The notes: a model not told the origin generated them from the sequence alone. A stretch of DNA of 64,000 nt from Albidovulum sp965368915 (GCA_965368915.1 CBDUOT010000002.1:1-64000), one strand, 5' to 3'; positions 26,471 to 35,452 are shown, numbered from the stretch's first letter. Made by a program: numbers and translations.

Positions 26471-27061
26471 TCAAAATCGCTTTCTCAGACCAAGGACGAT
26501 AGCATTCGATCCGCTGTCGGTGCTCAACAGACCATAAGCGTCAGATCGATGGTGGATCCGCGCGATCAAAGTTGTGTCCATATCCCCTAAGGCGAATTCG
26601 ACTTCACCCATCCAGTAAATCAGCGTGTGCCGAGACTCGCCGTCGCGATCCGTTTCGGTCCGGGGGATCTTTGTCGCATAGGAAAGCCCCAGACCGAATG
26701 CAGCGCTTCTCAGCCCTGAAGGGAACGGCTTGACCGGCGCATAGCGGACCACGACCGGCAGATTGAATTCAAAGTGGTCCTGCCGTCCGAAATGCCCGAC
26801 GGCCTGAGCTTCGAAACCGATACTCAATCTCTCGTGACGAAGCGGCCATTCGTAGCCAAAGCCAACGCCCAAAAGGTGCGACTCGATAAATTCTGCCTTC
26901 CATAGCAGAAGGGCCTCCTCCCAGACGTTGTCCGTCATGGTGCCGCCAAATCCCGTGACCGCCCAACCGGAATCCTCCTGCGCTTTGGCGCCCGCGCAGG
27001 AAAGGACGGCGGAGACAATAAGACCCCGGCAAACCCATTTCCGCTTACGTCGAACCCCCAT
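26471..27061 (-). CDS. Outer-membrane beta-barrel protein, PagL/lipid A deacylase-like
   Basis: A 196-residue exported protein: a signal peptide (after basic RRKRK, cleavage near AGAKAQ) and alternating amphipathic strands ending with a C-terminal aromatic (GLRKRF), the usual outer-membrane barrel signal. The late segment ARIHHRSDAYGLL followed by SGSNAIVLGL resembles the PagL-like acyloxyacyl hydrolase group, where a His and Ser from this region form the active site. I cannot confirm the catalytic pair, so enzymatic function is a suggestion. The gene is isolated, with hairpins on both sides. Confidence 0.65.
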   Translation of the reverse strand: MGVRRKRKWVCRGLIVSAVLSCAGAKAQEDSGWAVTGFGGTMTDNVWEEALLLWKAEFIESHLLGVGFGYEWPLRHERLSIGFEAQAVGHFGRQDHFEFNLPVVVRYAPVKPFPSGLRSAAFGLGLSYATKIPRTETDRDGESRHTLIYWMGEVEFALGDMDTTLIARIHHRSDAYGLLSTDSGSNAIVLGLRKRF

Positions 27062-27185
27062 CTTTGCGCCGCACCTCTTCCTGCAGAAGCTAGGCTAGCA
27101 GGCGACACCATTCTTAGACTGACCTCCGTCAGCCAGCAGGGAATGTTCAGTCAAGCGAAGCATCATCCCCAGAGTAAATCGCGCG

Positions 27186-27215
27186 TAGGGGCGCTGGTTT
27201 CATCCAGCGCCCCTA
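27186..27215 (-). terminator. Strong hairpin downstream of the DUF6456 gene
   Basis: A perfect 12-bp stem TAGGGGCGCTGG/CCAGCGCCCCTA with a 6-base loop, three bases after the DUF6456 stop. There is no T-run, so it may act as a 3'-end stabiliser or Rho-assisted terminator. Confidence 0.7.
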
Positions 27216-27218
27216 TCC

Positions 27219-28364
27219 TCATCCGATCAATGATGACTTTCCCCCGTAAGTCTCTTCATAGTGACGCTTGAGCCGTTGGAGCGCGATCCGAAGTACGATC
27301 TTGCCCGAACGCGCCGACCAGCCCAGACGGCGCTCCGCCGCCTCTAGCCCTTCGAGGTAACAGCAGCAGCGCAGCACCATGTCGCCCAGCCCCGGGCCGA
27401 GATCCCTGAGCGCTGCCGCAACCCGGTCCCGTGCGCTGGCCGAACCGCCGCCCGTGATCCCGTCGCCGCGAAAGCCGCCACGGTCGCCTGCGGTCAGAAA
27501 GCGATCCCAGTTCTGCGCCACGCGCGGCCCCATCTGCGCAAGTTCGAAATCTTCCCTCAGCCGCTCTCCGGCAGCCACGAGGTCGGGCGACAGGAAGGGT
27601 TCACCTTCCTTGTCCTTGCGGCGTGCGAGAACGGCCAAGGGGCTTTCAGCAAGGTTGTAGCGCATCCGGCGCGGCGCACTCGCGCCTGGTTCCATCACCG
27701 CGCGCTCGTCCCAGACGCGATGCTGTTCACCGAAAGGGGTCGCCGCCTCGGCGAAGCCGGGCACGCGCGTCGCCTGCTCGTCCATCAGCATGCGCTTGAG
27801 GGCGGCGCGGCCGGCCGCAGTGATCGTGTAGGTCGTAACCCGGCCGTTCTTTTCAACCGCGATCCAGTCTTTCAGCGCGAATGCCTGTGCGACCGGGCGA
27901 TCCACAACCGCAGTGCGGACCGTCCCCTTCAAGACGACCGCTTTTTCCATATCCGGCGCGATGGCGAGAACCGACCCGACCTCGCAAAGCCGACGCAGAA
28001 TGCGGCGCGCTTCGCGATCAACGGTGGTTTCATCGGCGACGTGGTGTTTGACTGTGCGGATGGGCGCGGTCATGGGGTTGTTTCCTTCCTTGTTTGTGCC
28101 TTGCAAATTCTGGTCTTGTGCCTGTTCCGCTACGATCAGTCCGACGTGCAGCCGCCCGAGCCGGTTCAACGCTTCGTCGACAAGAGGGTCGTCGCGACGG
28201 TTTTCGTACGCGCGCACCTTGCGAAGCACTGTCGAGGCGTGGCATCCCTCACTGCGCGCTATGGCGCGGAGTGAGAGTCCCTCTTCCGTGTGGCGCAAAT
28301 AAAGGCGCGCGTTGTCCGGCAGCCAGGCGGGCATAGCCGCCGGCCGAGTGACAGAAACCGTCAT
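27219..28364 (-). CDS. DUF6456 / helix-turn-helix regulator, GafA-like gene transfer agent activator candidate
   Basis: A 381-residue protein. The N-terminus holds a sigma-region-4-like HTH (LRHTEEGLSLRAIARSEGCHASTVLRKVRAYE, roughly residues 20-55). A middle winged-helix-like part follows (around 110-190), and then a conserved C-terminal domain of DUF6456 type with helical, DnaA-like character (DRVAAALRDLGPGLGDMVL and LGWSARSGKIVLRIALQRL). This two-part build recalls GafA of Rhodobacter capsulatus, the direct activator of the gene transfer agent cluster, and the split GafY/GafZ of Caulobacter. That link is from memory of the families, not from a search. The start MTVSVTR follows GGGGG. A CtrA-like site lies 71 bases upstream. 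Confidence 0.75.
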   Translation of the reverse strand: MTVSVTRPAAMPAWLPDNARLYLRHTEEGLSLRAIARSEGCHASTVLRKVRAYENRRDDPLVDEALNRLGRLHVGLIVAEQAQDQNLQGTNKEGNNPMTAPIRTVKHHVADETTVDREARRILRRLCEVGSVLAIAPDMEKAVVLKGTVRTAVVDRPVAQAFALKDWIAVEKNGRVTTYTITAAGRAALKRMLMDEQATRVPGFAEAATPFGEQHRVWDERAVMEPGASAPRRMRYNLAESPLAVLARRKDKEGEPFLSPDLVAAGERLREDFELAQMGPRVAQNWDRFLTAGDRGGFRGDGITGGGSASARDRVAAALRDLGPGLGDMVLRCCCYLEGLEAAERRLGWSARSGKIVLRIALQRLKRHYEETYGGKSSLIG

Positions 28365-28434
28365 ATTTCCCCCATATTTAGAGACGTATTTGCGCCGCAT
28401 TGCTCGCAGCGAAATCAACCGTGGGTTGTTATTC

Positions 28435-28449
28435 TTACCTGTTCGTTAA
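28435..28449. promoter_or_regulatory. CtrA-like box (TTAC-N7-TTAA) in the DUF6456/DUF6477 divergent region
   Basis: TTAC-CTGTTCG-TTAA differs by one base from the CtrA consensus TTAA-N7-TTAA. A small palindrome CAACC-GTG-GGTTG (28416-28428) is adjacent. The site is between two divergent genes, 71 bases before the DUF6456 start and 134 bases before the DUF6477 start. Confidence 0.45.
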
Positions 28450-28582
28450 GATCGAGCACGGTCCTGATAATTCTTGAGAAATCATAAATATCGCTGAATC
28501 TTGCGGTCGCTAAATAGCTACAATCCGCAACATCCCGGCCAGATGTTTCATCTTATGGTTGTTTCGATTCCAGAGGATGCCG

Positions 28583-28873
28583 ATGTCTGAACTCTTTTCG
28601 CTGGTCACCCAGCTGCGCCGTCCCCGCCTTCTGATCCGCGCCGCCCGTGCCGGGCTGACAGAATACAACCGCACCAGAGACCTGAAACGGCTGACCCGGC
28701 TTGCAGACGCGCCGTCGCCCGACCGGGCGCTCAAGATGTTGATGGACGAAGAAGCGCGGATTGAAGAGATCCGGCAATCAGGCGACGCGGCCTACAGTCT
28801 GACACGGCATATCGAACTTCTGATCGCGATGATGGCCGAGGCGAGGCTTCTCCCGCGTCCCGAAGGGGTCTGA
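28583..28873 (+). CDS. DUF6477 family protein
   Basis: A 96-residue soluble, helical, charged protein (LRRPRLLIRAARAGLTEYNR, then ALKMLMDEEARIEEIR and HIELLIAMMAEARLL). It resembles the small DUF6477 family found in Rhodobacterales. No catalytic or DNA-binding motif is apparent. The ATG at 28583 follows AGAGGA; an ATG two codons earlier is possible. It is divergent from the DUF6456 gene and shares the intergenic CtrA-like site, which hints at a common regulatory circuit. Confidence 0.75.
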   Translation: MSELFSLVTQLRRPRLLIRAARAGLTEYNRTRDLKRLTRLADAPSPDRALKMLMDEEARIEEIRQSGDAAYSLTRHIELLIAMMAEARLLPRPEGV

Positions 28874-28882
28874 AACAGAAAG

Positions 28883-28906
28883 GGGCCGCCCCATATGGGA
28901 CGGCCC
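28883..28906. terminator. Hairpin between DUF6477 and mttB-like genes
   Basis: GGGCCGCCC and GGGACGGCCC pair with a single C-A mismatch around an ATAT-centred loop, followed on the plus strand by TGTTCGTT. It lies between converging stop codons. Confidence 0.6.
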
Positions 28907-28932
28907 TGTTCGTTGGAGGTTGAGCCTGCGGC

Positions 28933-30477
28933 TCACATGAAGGAATCGGGCATCGAGGCTTTCTTGCGCGCCACATAATCGTTCAGCGCTTCTTCGACGG
29001 CCGGGTCAAGCGCGGGCTTCTGGTAGTCGCCGAGCAGCTTGTCCACCCGTGCGCGCGCCAGCGCCACGGTGTCGCGCGCGCCTTCCTCTTCCCAAGTCTC
29101 GTAGGGCTTGTAATCCAGCACTTCAGTCCGCCAGAAGGCCTGCTTGAAGTTGGCCTGCGTATGGGCACAGCCGAGGTAGTGCCCGCCTGGCCCCACTTCG
29201 CGGATGGCGTCCATCGCCTGACCGTTTTCGCTGACGTCGATCCCCTTGGCGAGGTGATGCAGCACACCAAGCTGATCCGCGTCCATGACGAACTTTTCGA
29301 AGGACGAAACGAGGCCACCTTCGAGCCAGCCACAGGCGTGAAGCATGAAGTTCACGCCCGAGAGAAGCCCCATGTTGAGGCTGTTCGACGTCTCGTAGGC
29401 CGCCTGCGCGTCCGGCAGCTTCGAGCCGCAGAACGATCCCGCGGACCGGTAAGGAAGCCCCATACGGCGGGCGAGCTGGCCCGCGCCATAGGTAATATGC
29501 GCGGCTTCCGGCGTGCCAAAGGTCGGCGCGCCCGAGTTCATGTCGATCGAGGTCACGAAAGCGCCGAAGATCACCGGCGCGCCCTTGCGGATGAGCTGGC
29601 TATAGGCGACGCCCGCCAGCACTTCTGCGAGAACCTGGGTCAGCGTACCGGCAACCGTCACCGGCGCCATCGCGCCACCCACGATGAAGGGCGAGATGAT
29701 CGCCGCCTGATTGGCCTTGGCATAGACCTCGAGGGCACCCATCATGATCCCGTCGAAGGTCATCGGCGAGTTGATGTTGATGAGCGAGGTCATGACCGTG
29801 TTCTGGTCGACGAATTCGTCGCCGAAGAGGATCTTCGACATCTCGACGGAGTCCTCGGCCCGCACCGGCTCTGTCACCGAGCCCATGTAAGGCTTGTCGG
29901 ACAGCGTCATGTGGGCCAGCAGCATATCGAGGTGGCGCTTGTTCACGGGAACGTCCGTGGGCTCGCAGACCGTGCCGCCGGAATGGTGGAGCCATTTCGA
30001 CATGTAGCCGAGTTTCACGAACTTGTGGAAGTCTTCGAGCGTCGCGTAGCGCCGCCCGCCATCCGCGTCCCGCACGAACGGAGGACCGTAGACCGGCGCC
30101 AGCACCAGCCCCTTGCCGCCGACCGTTACGTTCCGTTCGGGGTTGCGGGCGTGCTGGACGTAAGACGAGGGCGCGGTCTTGCAAAGTTCGCGCGCAAGAC
30201 CCTTGGGGATGCGGACGCGTTCGCCCTTAACGTCGGCGCCCGCTTCTTTCCAGCGCTTCAACGCTTCGGGGTTTTCGACGAAGTTTACGCCGATTTCCTC
30301 GAGGATTGTTTCGGCGTTCGCCTCGATGATTTCGAGCGCTTCCTCGTTCAGGATCTCGAAGTTCGGGATGTTGCGTTCGATGAACTTGGCGCACTCGATA
30401 CGGACGGCCGTCCGCTCTGCCCGCCGCGCAGCACCACCGCCGCCCCGCGCCCGCCGGCCTTCAGCAACTCCGCTCAT
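28933..30477 (-). CDS. MttB-family methyltransferase without pyrrolysine (trimethylamine/glycine-betaine methyltransferase family)
   Basis: A 514-residue protein of the MttB superfamily (PF06253). It has a glycine/arginine-rich N-terminal tail (RRARGGGGAARRA), then the conserved TIM-barrel body including INSPMTFDGIMMGALEVYAKANQA. The frame contains no internal UAG, so it belongs to the non-pyrrolysine branch, some members of which (MtgB) demethylate glycine betaine with a corrinoid protein. No corrinoid protein or RamA gene is adjacent, so the substrate is not established. The start ATG 30477 follows AGGAG. Choline-sulfatase 33 kb away shows the organism can make choline-derived compounds. 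Confidence 0.88.
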   Translation of the reverse strand: MSGVAEGRRARGGGGAARRAERTAVRIECAKFIERNIPNFEILNEEALEIIEANAETILEEIGVNFVENPEALKRWKEAGADVKGERVRIPKGLARELCKTAPSSYVQHARNPERNVTVGGKGLVLAPVYGPPFVRDADGGRRYATLEDFHKFVKLGYMSKWLHHSGGTVCEPTDVPVNKRHLDMLLAHMTLSDKPYMGSVTEPVRAEDSVEMSKILFGDEFVDQNTVMTSLININSPMTFDGIMMGALEVYAKANQAAIISPFIVGGAMAPVTVAGTLTQVLAEVLAGVAYSQLIRKGAPVIFGAFVTSIDMNSGAPTFGTPEAAHITYGAGQLARRMGLPYRSAGSFCGSKLPDAQAAYETSNSLNMGLLSGVNFMLHACGWLEGGLVSSFEKFVMDADQLGVLHHLAKGIDVSENGQAMDAIREVGPGGHYLGCAHTQANFKQAFWRTEVLDYKPYETWEEEGARDTVALARARVDKLLGDYQKPALDPAVEEALNDYVARKKASMPDSFM

Positions 30478-30626
30478 CCTCGTATCTCCTGACAGTGTCG
30501 ATTGGCCATCTTTTACCGACTCGAAGGCGCGCGCGGCTGCGTATAGCGTCATCTCGCGGGCGAAAACGACATTCAGCAGCCTCTGAGCGGCAAGCCGCAG
30601 GCCCGAACAGGGATTCGCGCAGGGGA

Positions 30627-31115
30627 TTACGAGGACGAAGGAGGGTCTTGCACCGGCGCGACGGCATCGCCAATCCGCACCCGGCCGGGCCGGATTACCT
30701 CGGCGCACCATCCGCCGTGGCCGCGCATCGCATTGTAACCGCCGGGACCGAGCGCGGCTTCCATGCGCGAGCAAGGCGCACAGGGTGCCGTGATCGCGAT
30801 GACTGCGCCCCCGACCGTCAGCCTTGCGTGACGCAGCGCAGTCAGGTTGATCCCTTCAACAACGATATTGCGGCGCAAAAACTCTGGCGCGACCGTCTCC
30901 CGGTCGCATAGCGCGGCGATCACCGGCAGATGCTCGGCCTGGATGAGGGTCACCGCCCGCTTGCCTGAACGTGCGTGATCCCCGTCAAAACCAGCATTCG
31001 TCAGTTCAGCCGCTTCGACGGCCACAGGATCGGCAAGACGTTCCGGCCGCAGCCCGATCCAAACCACCCTGCCCGGCCGCGTATGCGTTGCCAGAAGCCG
31101 GGCGAGTTCCGCCAT
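30627..31115 (-). CDS. MOSC domain protein
   Basis: A 162-residue protein with the MOSC (molybdenum cofactor sulfurase C-terminal) fold: FDGDHARSGKRAVTLIQAEHL, FLRRNIVVEGINL, and CAPCSRMEAALGPGGYNAMRGHGGW with the conserved cysteine region. MOSC proteins bind or transfer sulfur and can carry molybdopterin. Stand-alone members such as YiiM reduce N-hydroxylated compounds. It is last in the alaS-DUF1330-MOSC overlapping string (one-base TGATG overlap with the previous gene). Confidence 0.88.
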   Translation of the reverse strand: MAELARLLATHTRPGRVVWIGLRPERLADPVAVEAAELTNAGFDGDHARSGKRAVTLIQAEHLPVIAALCDRETVAPEFLRRNIVVEGINLTALRHARLTVGGAVIAITAPCAPCSRMEAALGPGGYNAMRGHGGWCAEVIRPGRVRIGDAVAPVQDPPSSS

Positions 31116-31411
31116 CAGCCTTCCTCGACCACCATCAGGTCGCGTTCGGACGCGCCTTTGGCATGCGAGAGGGCCGCCTGATACTCAGGGCTGTTGTAAC
31201 AGGCGACCGCCGCTTCAAGCGACGGGAAGCGTGCGACGACATTGCGCGGCCGATCGTTGCCCTCAAGCTGTACATGCCGCCCGCCGCGGGCAAGGAACGC
31301 GCCGCCATGCTTGGCGATCGCGGGCCCTGCGAGTTCGGCGTATTTGCCGTAGGCCTCGGCATCCAGAACCTTGACATGCGCGATCCATAGCGCGGATTTC
31401 GTCTCGCTCAT
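31115..31411 (-). CDS. DUF1330 domain-containing protein
   Basis: A 98-residue protein with the dimeric alpha-beta barrel pattern of DUF1330. KSALWIAHVKVLDAEAYGKYAELAGPAIAKHGGAFLARGG is followed by VARFPSLEAAVACYNSPEYQAALSHAKGASERDLMVVEG, with the last part (SPEYQAA and the C-terminal acidic residues) well conserved in the family. The function is unknown. It overlaps the alaS stop by 4 bases and the MOSC start by one base, so it is translationally coupled to both. Confidence 0.9.
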   Translation of the reverse strand: MSETKSALWIAHVKVLDAEAYGKYAELAGPAIAKHGGAFLARGGRHVQLEGNDRPRNVVARFPSLEAAVACYNSPEYQAALSHAKGASERDLMVVEEG

Positions 31412-34074
31412 TTCATCCCCCCGATCACGGCTTCCGCCGCCTTCACCGCGTCATCGGCCTTCGACGCGTCCGCGCCGCCCGCCTGCGCGAGGTCGGGCCG
31501 ACCGCCTCCGCCCTTGCCGCCAAGCGCCTCGGCCGCCGCCTTTACGATATCGACGGCCGACAGCCGTTCGGTCAGATCGCTGGTCACGCCCGCCGCGACG
31601 GCAGCCTTGCCACCAGTATCGGCCACGACGAGAACCGCACCCGATCCCACGCGCGCCTTGAGTTCATCGACGAGCGCCGGCAGGTCCTTGCCCGAAACGC
31701 CCGATACGATCTGCGGCAAAAAGCGAATGCCGTTTACCTCTCGGTCGCCTGCCGCCTGCCCCGAAGCGCCGCCGCCCATGGCAAGCTCGCGCCGAAGCTG
31801 CGCGACTTCGTTCGTCAGGGCCTTGCGTTCATCCATCAGCGCCTTGACGCGCGCCGGCACGTCGCCGGGCTGCGCCTTCAGCGTCAGCGCGACTTCGGCG
31901 AGGCGATGGTCCTGCTCGCGCAGGTACTCCATCGCCGCCTGCCCCGTCAGGGCCTCGATCCGCCGTACTCCGGCCGAAGACGCGCTGTCACCGAGAAGAA
32001 CGAAGGACCCGATGTCGCCCGTGCGCCTCACATGCGTGCCGCCACAAAGCTCGATGGAATAGGTCTTGCCATCGGTGCCCTTGCCCGATGCGCGCTGGAT
32101 CCCCATGGATACGACGCGTACCTCATCACCGTATTTCTCGCCGAACAATGCCTGTGCGCCGAGTGCGCGCGCATCGTCGGGCGTCATGATACGGGTCTCG
32201 ACGGGGCTGTTCTGGCGGACGAAGTCGTTGACCTCGGCCTCCACGCCCGCAATTTCCTCAAGCGACAGCGCCTTGGAATGGCTGAAGTCGAAGCGCAGCC
32301 TGTCTTCGGCATTGAGCGATCCGCGCTGGGCCACGTGATCGCCAAGCGCGCGCCTGAGCGCTTCGTGAAGAAGGTGCGTGGCCGAGTGGTTCGCGCGGAT
32401 CTTCGTGCGCCGAACGTGATCAACCTCGAGCTTGGCGGGCTGGCCTCGAGCGATCTCTCCCTCGGCCACTTCGGCGATGTGAATGAAGACGCCCGCCGAT
32501 TTCTTGGTGTCCGTGACACGCGCCATACCGGTATCGGTCCGGATCAGGCCGCTGTCGCCGACTTGGCCGCCCGCTTCGGCATAGAATGGCGTCTGGTTGA
32601 CGACGATCTGCACCTTCGCACCGGTCGCGGCGGAACCCGCTTCCTTCCCGTCTGTGACGAGCGCGACGATCTGCCCCTCGGCCGTTTCTGTGTCGTAGCC
32701 CAGGAACTCCGTCACGCCATGCTTTTCTGCAAGGTCGAACCAGATCGCGGCGTCTTTGGTGTCGCCGGAACCGGCCCAGGCGGCGCGTGCCTTGGCCTTC
32801 TGCGCGGCCATTGCATGATCGAAGCCCTTAACGTCAACCGTGCGGCCCTTTTCGCGCAGTGCGTCCTGCGTCAGGTCCAGCGGGAAGCCAAAGGTATCGT
32901 AAAGCCGGAACGCGGCCTCGCCCGGAAGCGGTTGACCCTCACCAAGCTTCCCGAGCTCATCGTCAAGCAGGCGAAGCCCGCGGTCGAGAGTCTGTTTGAA
33001 GCGCGTCTCTTCCAGCTTCAGCGTTTCCTCGATCAGCGCCTGCGCGCGGGTCAGCTCCGGATAGGCCGCGCCCATCTGGCGGACCAGCGCCGGAACCAAC
33101 CGGTGCATCAGCGGATCGTCGGAACCCAGAAGGTGCGCGTGACGCATCGCGCGCCGCATGATGCGGCGCAGCACGTAGCCGCGCCCCTCGTTCGACGGCA
33201 TGACCCCGTCAGAGATGAGGAAAGAGGTAGAGCGCAGATGGTCGGCGATCACCCGGTGATGGACCTTGCCCGGCCCATCCGGATCGGTCGAGGTGCCATG
33301 GGCCGACGCCTCGATCAGGCTCCGCATAAGGTCGGTGTCATAGTTGTCGTGCTTGCCCTGAAGCAGCGCGCCGATCCGTTCCAGCCCCATACCGGTGTCG
33401 ATCGACTGCATTTCCAGGGGCCGCATCGTGCCATCCTCGAACTGCTCGTTCTGCATGAAGACGATGTTCCAGATCTCGATGAACCGGTCGCCATCCTCTT
33501 CCGCCGACCCCGGAGGGCCGCCCCAGATATGGTCGCCGTGATCATAGAAGATTTCGGTGCAGGGTCCGCAGGGACCGGTCGGCCCCATGCGCCAGAAATT
33601 GTCGTCGGTCGGGATGCGAATGATCCGGTCGTCGGAAAGCCCCGCCACCTTCTTCCAGATCGCCGCCGCGTCATCGTCGGTATGGTAGACGGTGACCAGA
33701 AGCCGGTCCTTGTTCAGGCCGAAGTCCTTGGTCAGCAGTTCCCAGGCATATGGGATCGCCGCATCCTTGAAGTAGTCGCCGAACGAGAAGTTCCCCAGCA
33801 TTTCGAAGAAGGTATGGTGCCGCGCCGTGTAGCCGACATTGTCGAGATCGTTGTGCTTGCCGCCCGCGCGCACACATTTCTGGCTGGTCGTGGCCCGGCT
33901 GTAGTCCCGCGTCTCGACCCCAGTAAACAGGTTCTTGAACTGCACCATGCCTGAATTGGTGAACATGAGCGTCGGATCATTGCGCGGGACAAGCGGAGAG
34001 CTGTCGACGACGCGGTGGTCGTTACGCTTGAAATAGTCGAGAAAGGTGGAACGAATGTCGTTCAGACTGGGCAT
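31408..34074 (-). CDS. alaS: Alanine--tRNA ligase
   Basis: An 888-residue class II synthetase. The N-terminal aminoacylation core is visible (SLNDIRSTFLDYFKRNDHRVVDSSPLVP). The editing domain has HSATHLLHEALR and the zinc-binding CGGTH. A C-Ala domain lies at the end (GGGGRPDLAQAGG with the usual glycine-rich segment). Length is normal. DUF1330 and MOSC genes overlap downstream. It is separated from recA by a strong terminator. Confidence 0.98.
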   Translation of the reverse strand: MPSLNDIRSTFLDYFKRNDHRVVDSSPLVPRNDPTLMFTNSGMVQFKNLFTGVETRDYSRATTSQKCVRAGGKHNDLDNVGYTARHHTFFEMLGNFSFGDYFKDAAIPYAWELLTKDFGLNKDRLLVTVYHTDDDAAAIWKKVAGLSDDRIIRIPTDDNFWRMGPTGPCGPCTEIFYDHGDHIWGGPPGSAEEDGDRFIEIWNIVFMQNEQFEDGTMRPLEMQSIDTGMGLERIGALLQGKHDNYDTDLMRSLIEASAHGTSTDPDGPGKVHHRVIADHLRSTSFLISDGVMPSNEGRGYVLRRIMRRAMRHAHLLGSDDPLMHRLVPALVRQMGAAYPELTRAQALIEETLKLEETRFKQTLDRGLRLLDDELGKLGEGQPLPGEAAFRLYDTFGFPLDLTQDALREKGRTVDVKGFDHAMAAQKAKARAAWAGSGDTKDAAIWFDLAEKHGVTEFLGYDTETAEGQIVALVTDGKEAGSAATGAKVQIVVNQTPFYAEAGGQVGDSGLIRTDTGMARVTDTKKSAGVFIHIAEVAEGEIARGQPAKLEVDHVRRTKIRANHSATHLLHEALRRALGDHVAQRGSLNAEDRLRFDFSHSKALSLEEIAGVEAEVNDFVRQNSPVETRIMTPDDARALGAQALFGEKYGDEVRVVSMGIQRASGKGTDGKTYSIELCGGTHVRRTGDIGSFVLLGDSASSAGVRRIEALTGQAAMEYLREQDHRLAEVALTLKAQPGDVPARVKALMDERKALTNEVAQLRRELAMGGGASGQAAGDREVNGIRFLPQIVSGVSGKDLPALVDELKARVGSGAVLVVADTGGKAAVAAGVTSDLTERLSAVDIVKAAAEALGGKGGGGRPDLAQAGGADASKADDAVKAAEAVIGGMK

Positions 34075-34244
34075 CGGACGGGCCTCATGCAGGCGGAAAG
34101 GGTCGGCTCTGGCGTGTTATCCCGTGCCGACGGTCATGTCCATATTCCCGGCAGCGGCACAGCCGGTCCGGGTGGACGGCACGGGCCCCGCGCTAGACGC
34201 ATGGTGTCGCGACGTTTCGGCCTGACGGCACCACCACTGCCTCG

Positions 34245-34275
34245 AAAAGAAAACGCGGCCCACTGGGGGGCCGCG
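34245..34275 (-). terminator. Rho-independent terminator of recA
   Basis: On the minus strand an 8-bp perfect stem CGCGGCCC/GGGCCGCG with a 6-base loop is followed by TTTTCTTTT, 30 bases after the recA stop. Confidence 0.85.
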
Positions 34276-34304
34276 CTTAGATAGTACAGAAGATCGAATG
34301 TGGC

Positions 34305-35387
34305 TTACGCCTCCATCACATCCTCATCAGAACCTTCCGAACCTTCCTCGGACGCGCCGAATTCCAGCCCATGGCTCGCGCGGATCTTGTCCTCGATCTG
34401 GTAGGCGATGTCGGCGTTGTCCTTGAGGAACTGCTTGGCATTCTCTCTGCCCTGACCGATGCGTTCGTCGCCATAAGAATACCAGGCGCCCGACTTCTCC
34501 ACCACGCCGGCCTTGACACCAAGGTCGATAAGCTCGCCGGTCTTGGAGATACCCTCGCCATACATGATGTCGAATTCGACCTGCTTGAAGGGCGGAGCGA
34601 CCTTGTTCTTCACCACCTTCACGCGGGTCGTGTTGCCGACGACCTCGTCGCGGTCCTTGATCGAACCGATGCGACGGATGTCGAGCCGGACGGAGGCATA
34701 GAACTTAAGCGCGTTGCCGCCCGTGGTCGTTTCCGGCGAGCCGAACATCACGCCGATCTTCATGCGGATCTGGTTGATGAAGATCACCATGCAATTCGAC
34801 CGGCTGATCGAGGAGGTCAGCTTGCGCATCGCCTGGCTCATCAGGCGGGCATGCACACCCACGCTTGAATCACCCATGTCGCCTTCGAGTTCCGATTTCG
34901 GAGTCAGCGCCGCGACCGAGTCGACCACGACGAGACTGACAGCACCCGAACGCACCAGCGTATCGACGATCTCCAGCGCCTGTTCACCCGTGTCGGGCTG
35001 CGAGATGAGAAGCTCGTCGAGGTTCACGCCAAGCTTCTTGGCATATTGCGGATCGAGCGCGTGTTCGGCGTCGACAAAGGCGCAGACGCCGCCCTTTTTT
35101 TGCTCTTCGGCCACGACGTGCAGCGTCAGCGTGGTCTTGCCCGAGCTTTCCGGCCCATAAATCTCGACAACGCGCCCCTTCGGAAGCCCCCCGATGCCGA
35201 GCGCAATATCGAGGCCGAGCGAACCCGTCGACGTCGACTCGATCTCCATCACCGGGCTGTCGACGCCCAGCTTCATGATGGAGCCCTTGCCGAATTGGCG
35301 TTCGATCTGCGCGAGCGCGCTGTCGAGTGCTTTTTGTTTGTCTGCGGAGCGCTTGTCGTTCATGTCGAGAAGGTTCGTCACTGCCAT
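34305..35387 (-). CDS. recA: Recombinase RecA
   Basis: A 360-residue protein. The Walker A GPESSGKTT is at residues 78-86, followed by INQIRMKIGVMFGSPETTTGG with the L2 region, and an acidic C-terminal tail (EEGSEGSDEDVMEA). RecA promotes strand exchange and LexA self-cleavage. The start MAVTNLL has AAGGAACG upstream; a second ATG 8 codons in is possible. A GTTC-N7-GTTC LexA box lies 51 bases upstream, and a terminator follows. Confidence 0.98.
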   Translation of the reverse strand: MAVTNLLDMNDKRSADKQKALDSALAQIERQFGKGSIMKLGVDSPVMEIESTSTGSLGLDIALGIGGLPKGRVVEIYGPESSGKTTLTLHVVAEEQKKGGVCAFVDAEHALDPQYAKKLGVNLDELLISQPDTGEQALEIVDTLVRSGAVSLVVVDSVAALTPKSELEGDMGDSSVGVHARLMSQAMRKLTSSISRSNCMVIFINQIRMKIGVMFGSPETTTGGNALKFYASVRLDIRRIGSIKDRDEVVGNTTRVKVVKNKVAPPFKQVEFDIMYGEGISKTGELIDLGVKAGVVEKSGAWYSYGDERIGQGRENAKQFLKDNADIAYQIEDKIRASHGLEFGASEEGSEGSDEDVMEA

Positions 35388-35437
35388 TGTTTCGTTCCTT
35401 ATTTCACACGCCGATCGGCGGGGCAATCGTTGCTCGT

Positions 35438-35452
35438 GTTCGCCTCTTGTTC
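35438..35452. promoter_or_regulatory. LexA (SOS) box upstream of recA
   Basis: GTTC-GCCTCTT-GTTC matches the alphaproteobacterial SOS consensus GTTC-N7-GTTC exactly. It sits between divergent recA and a sulfotransferase-like gene, 51 bases before the recA start. Confidence 0.85.
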
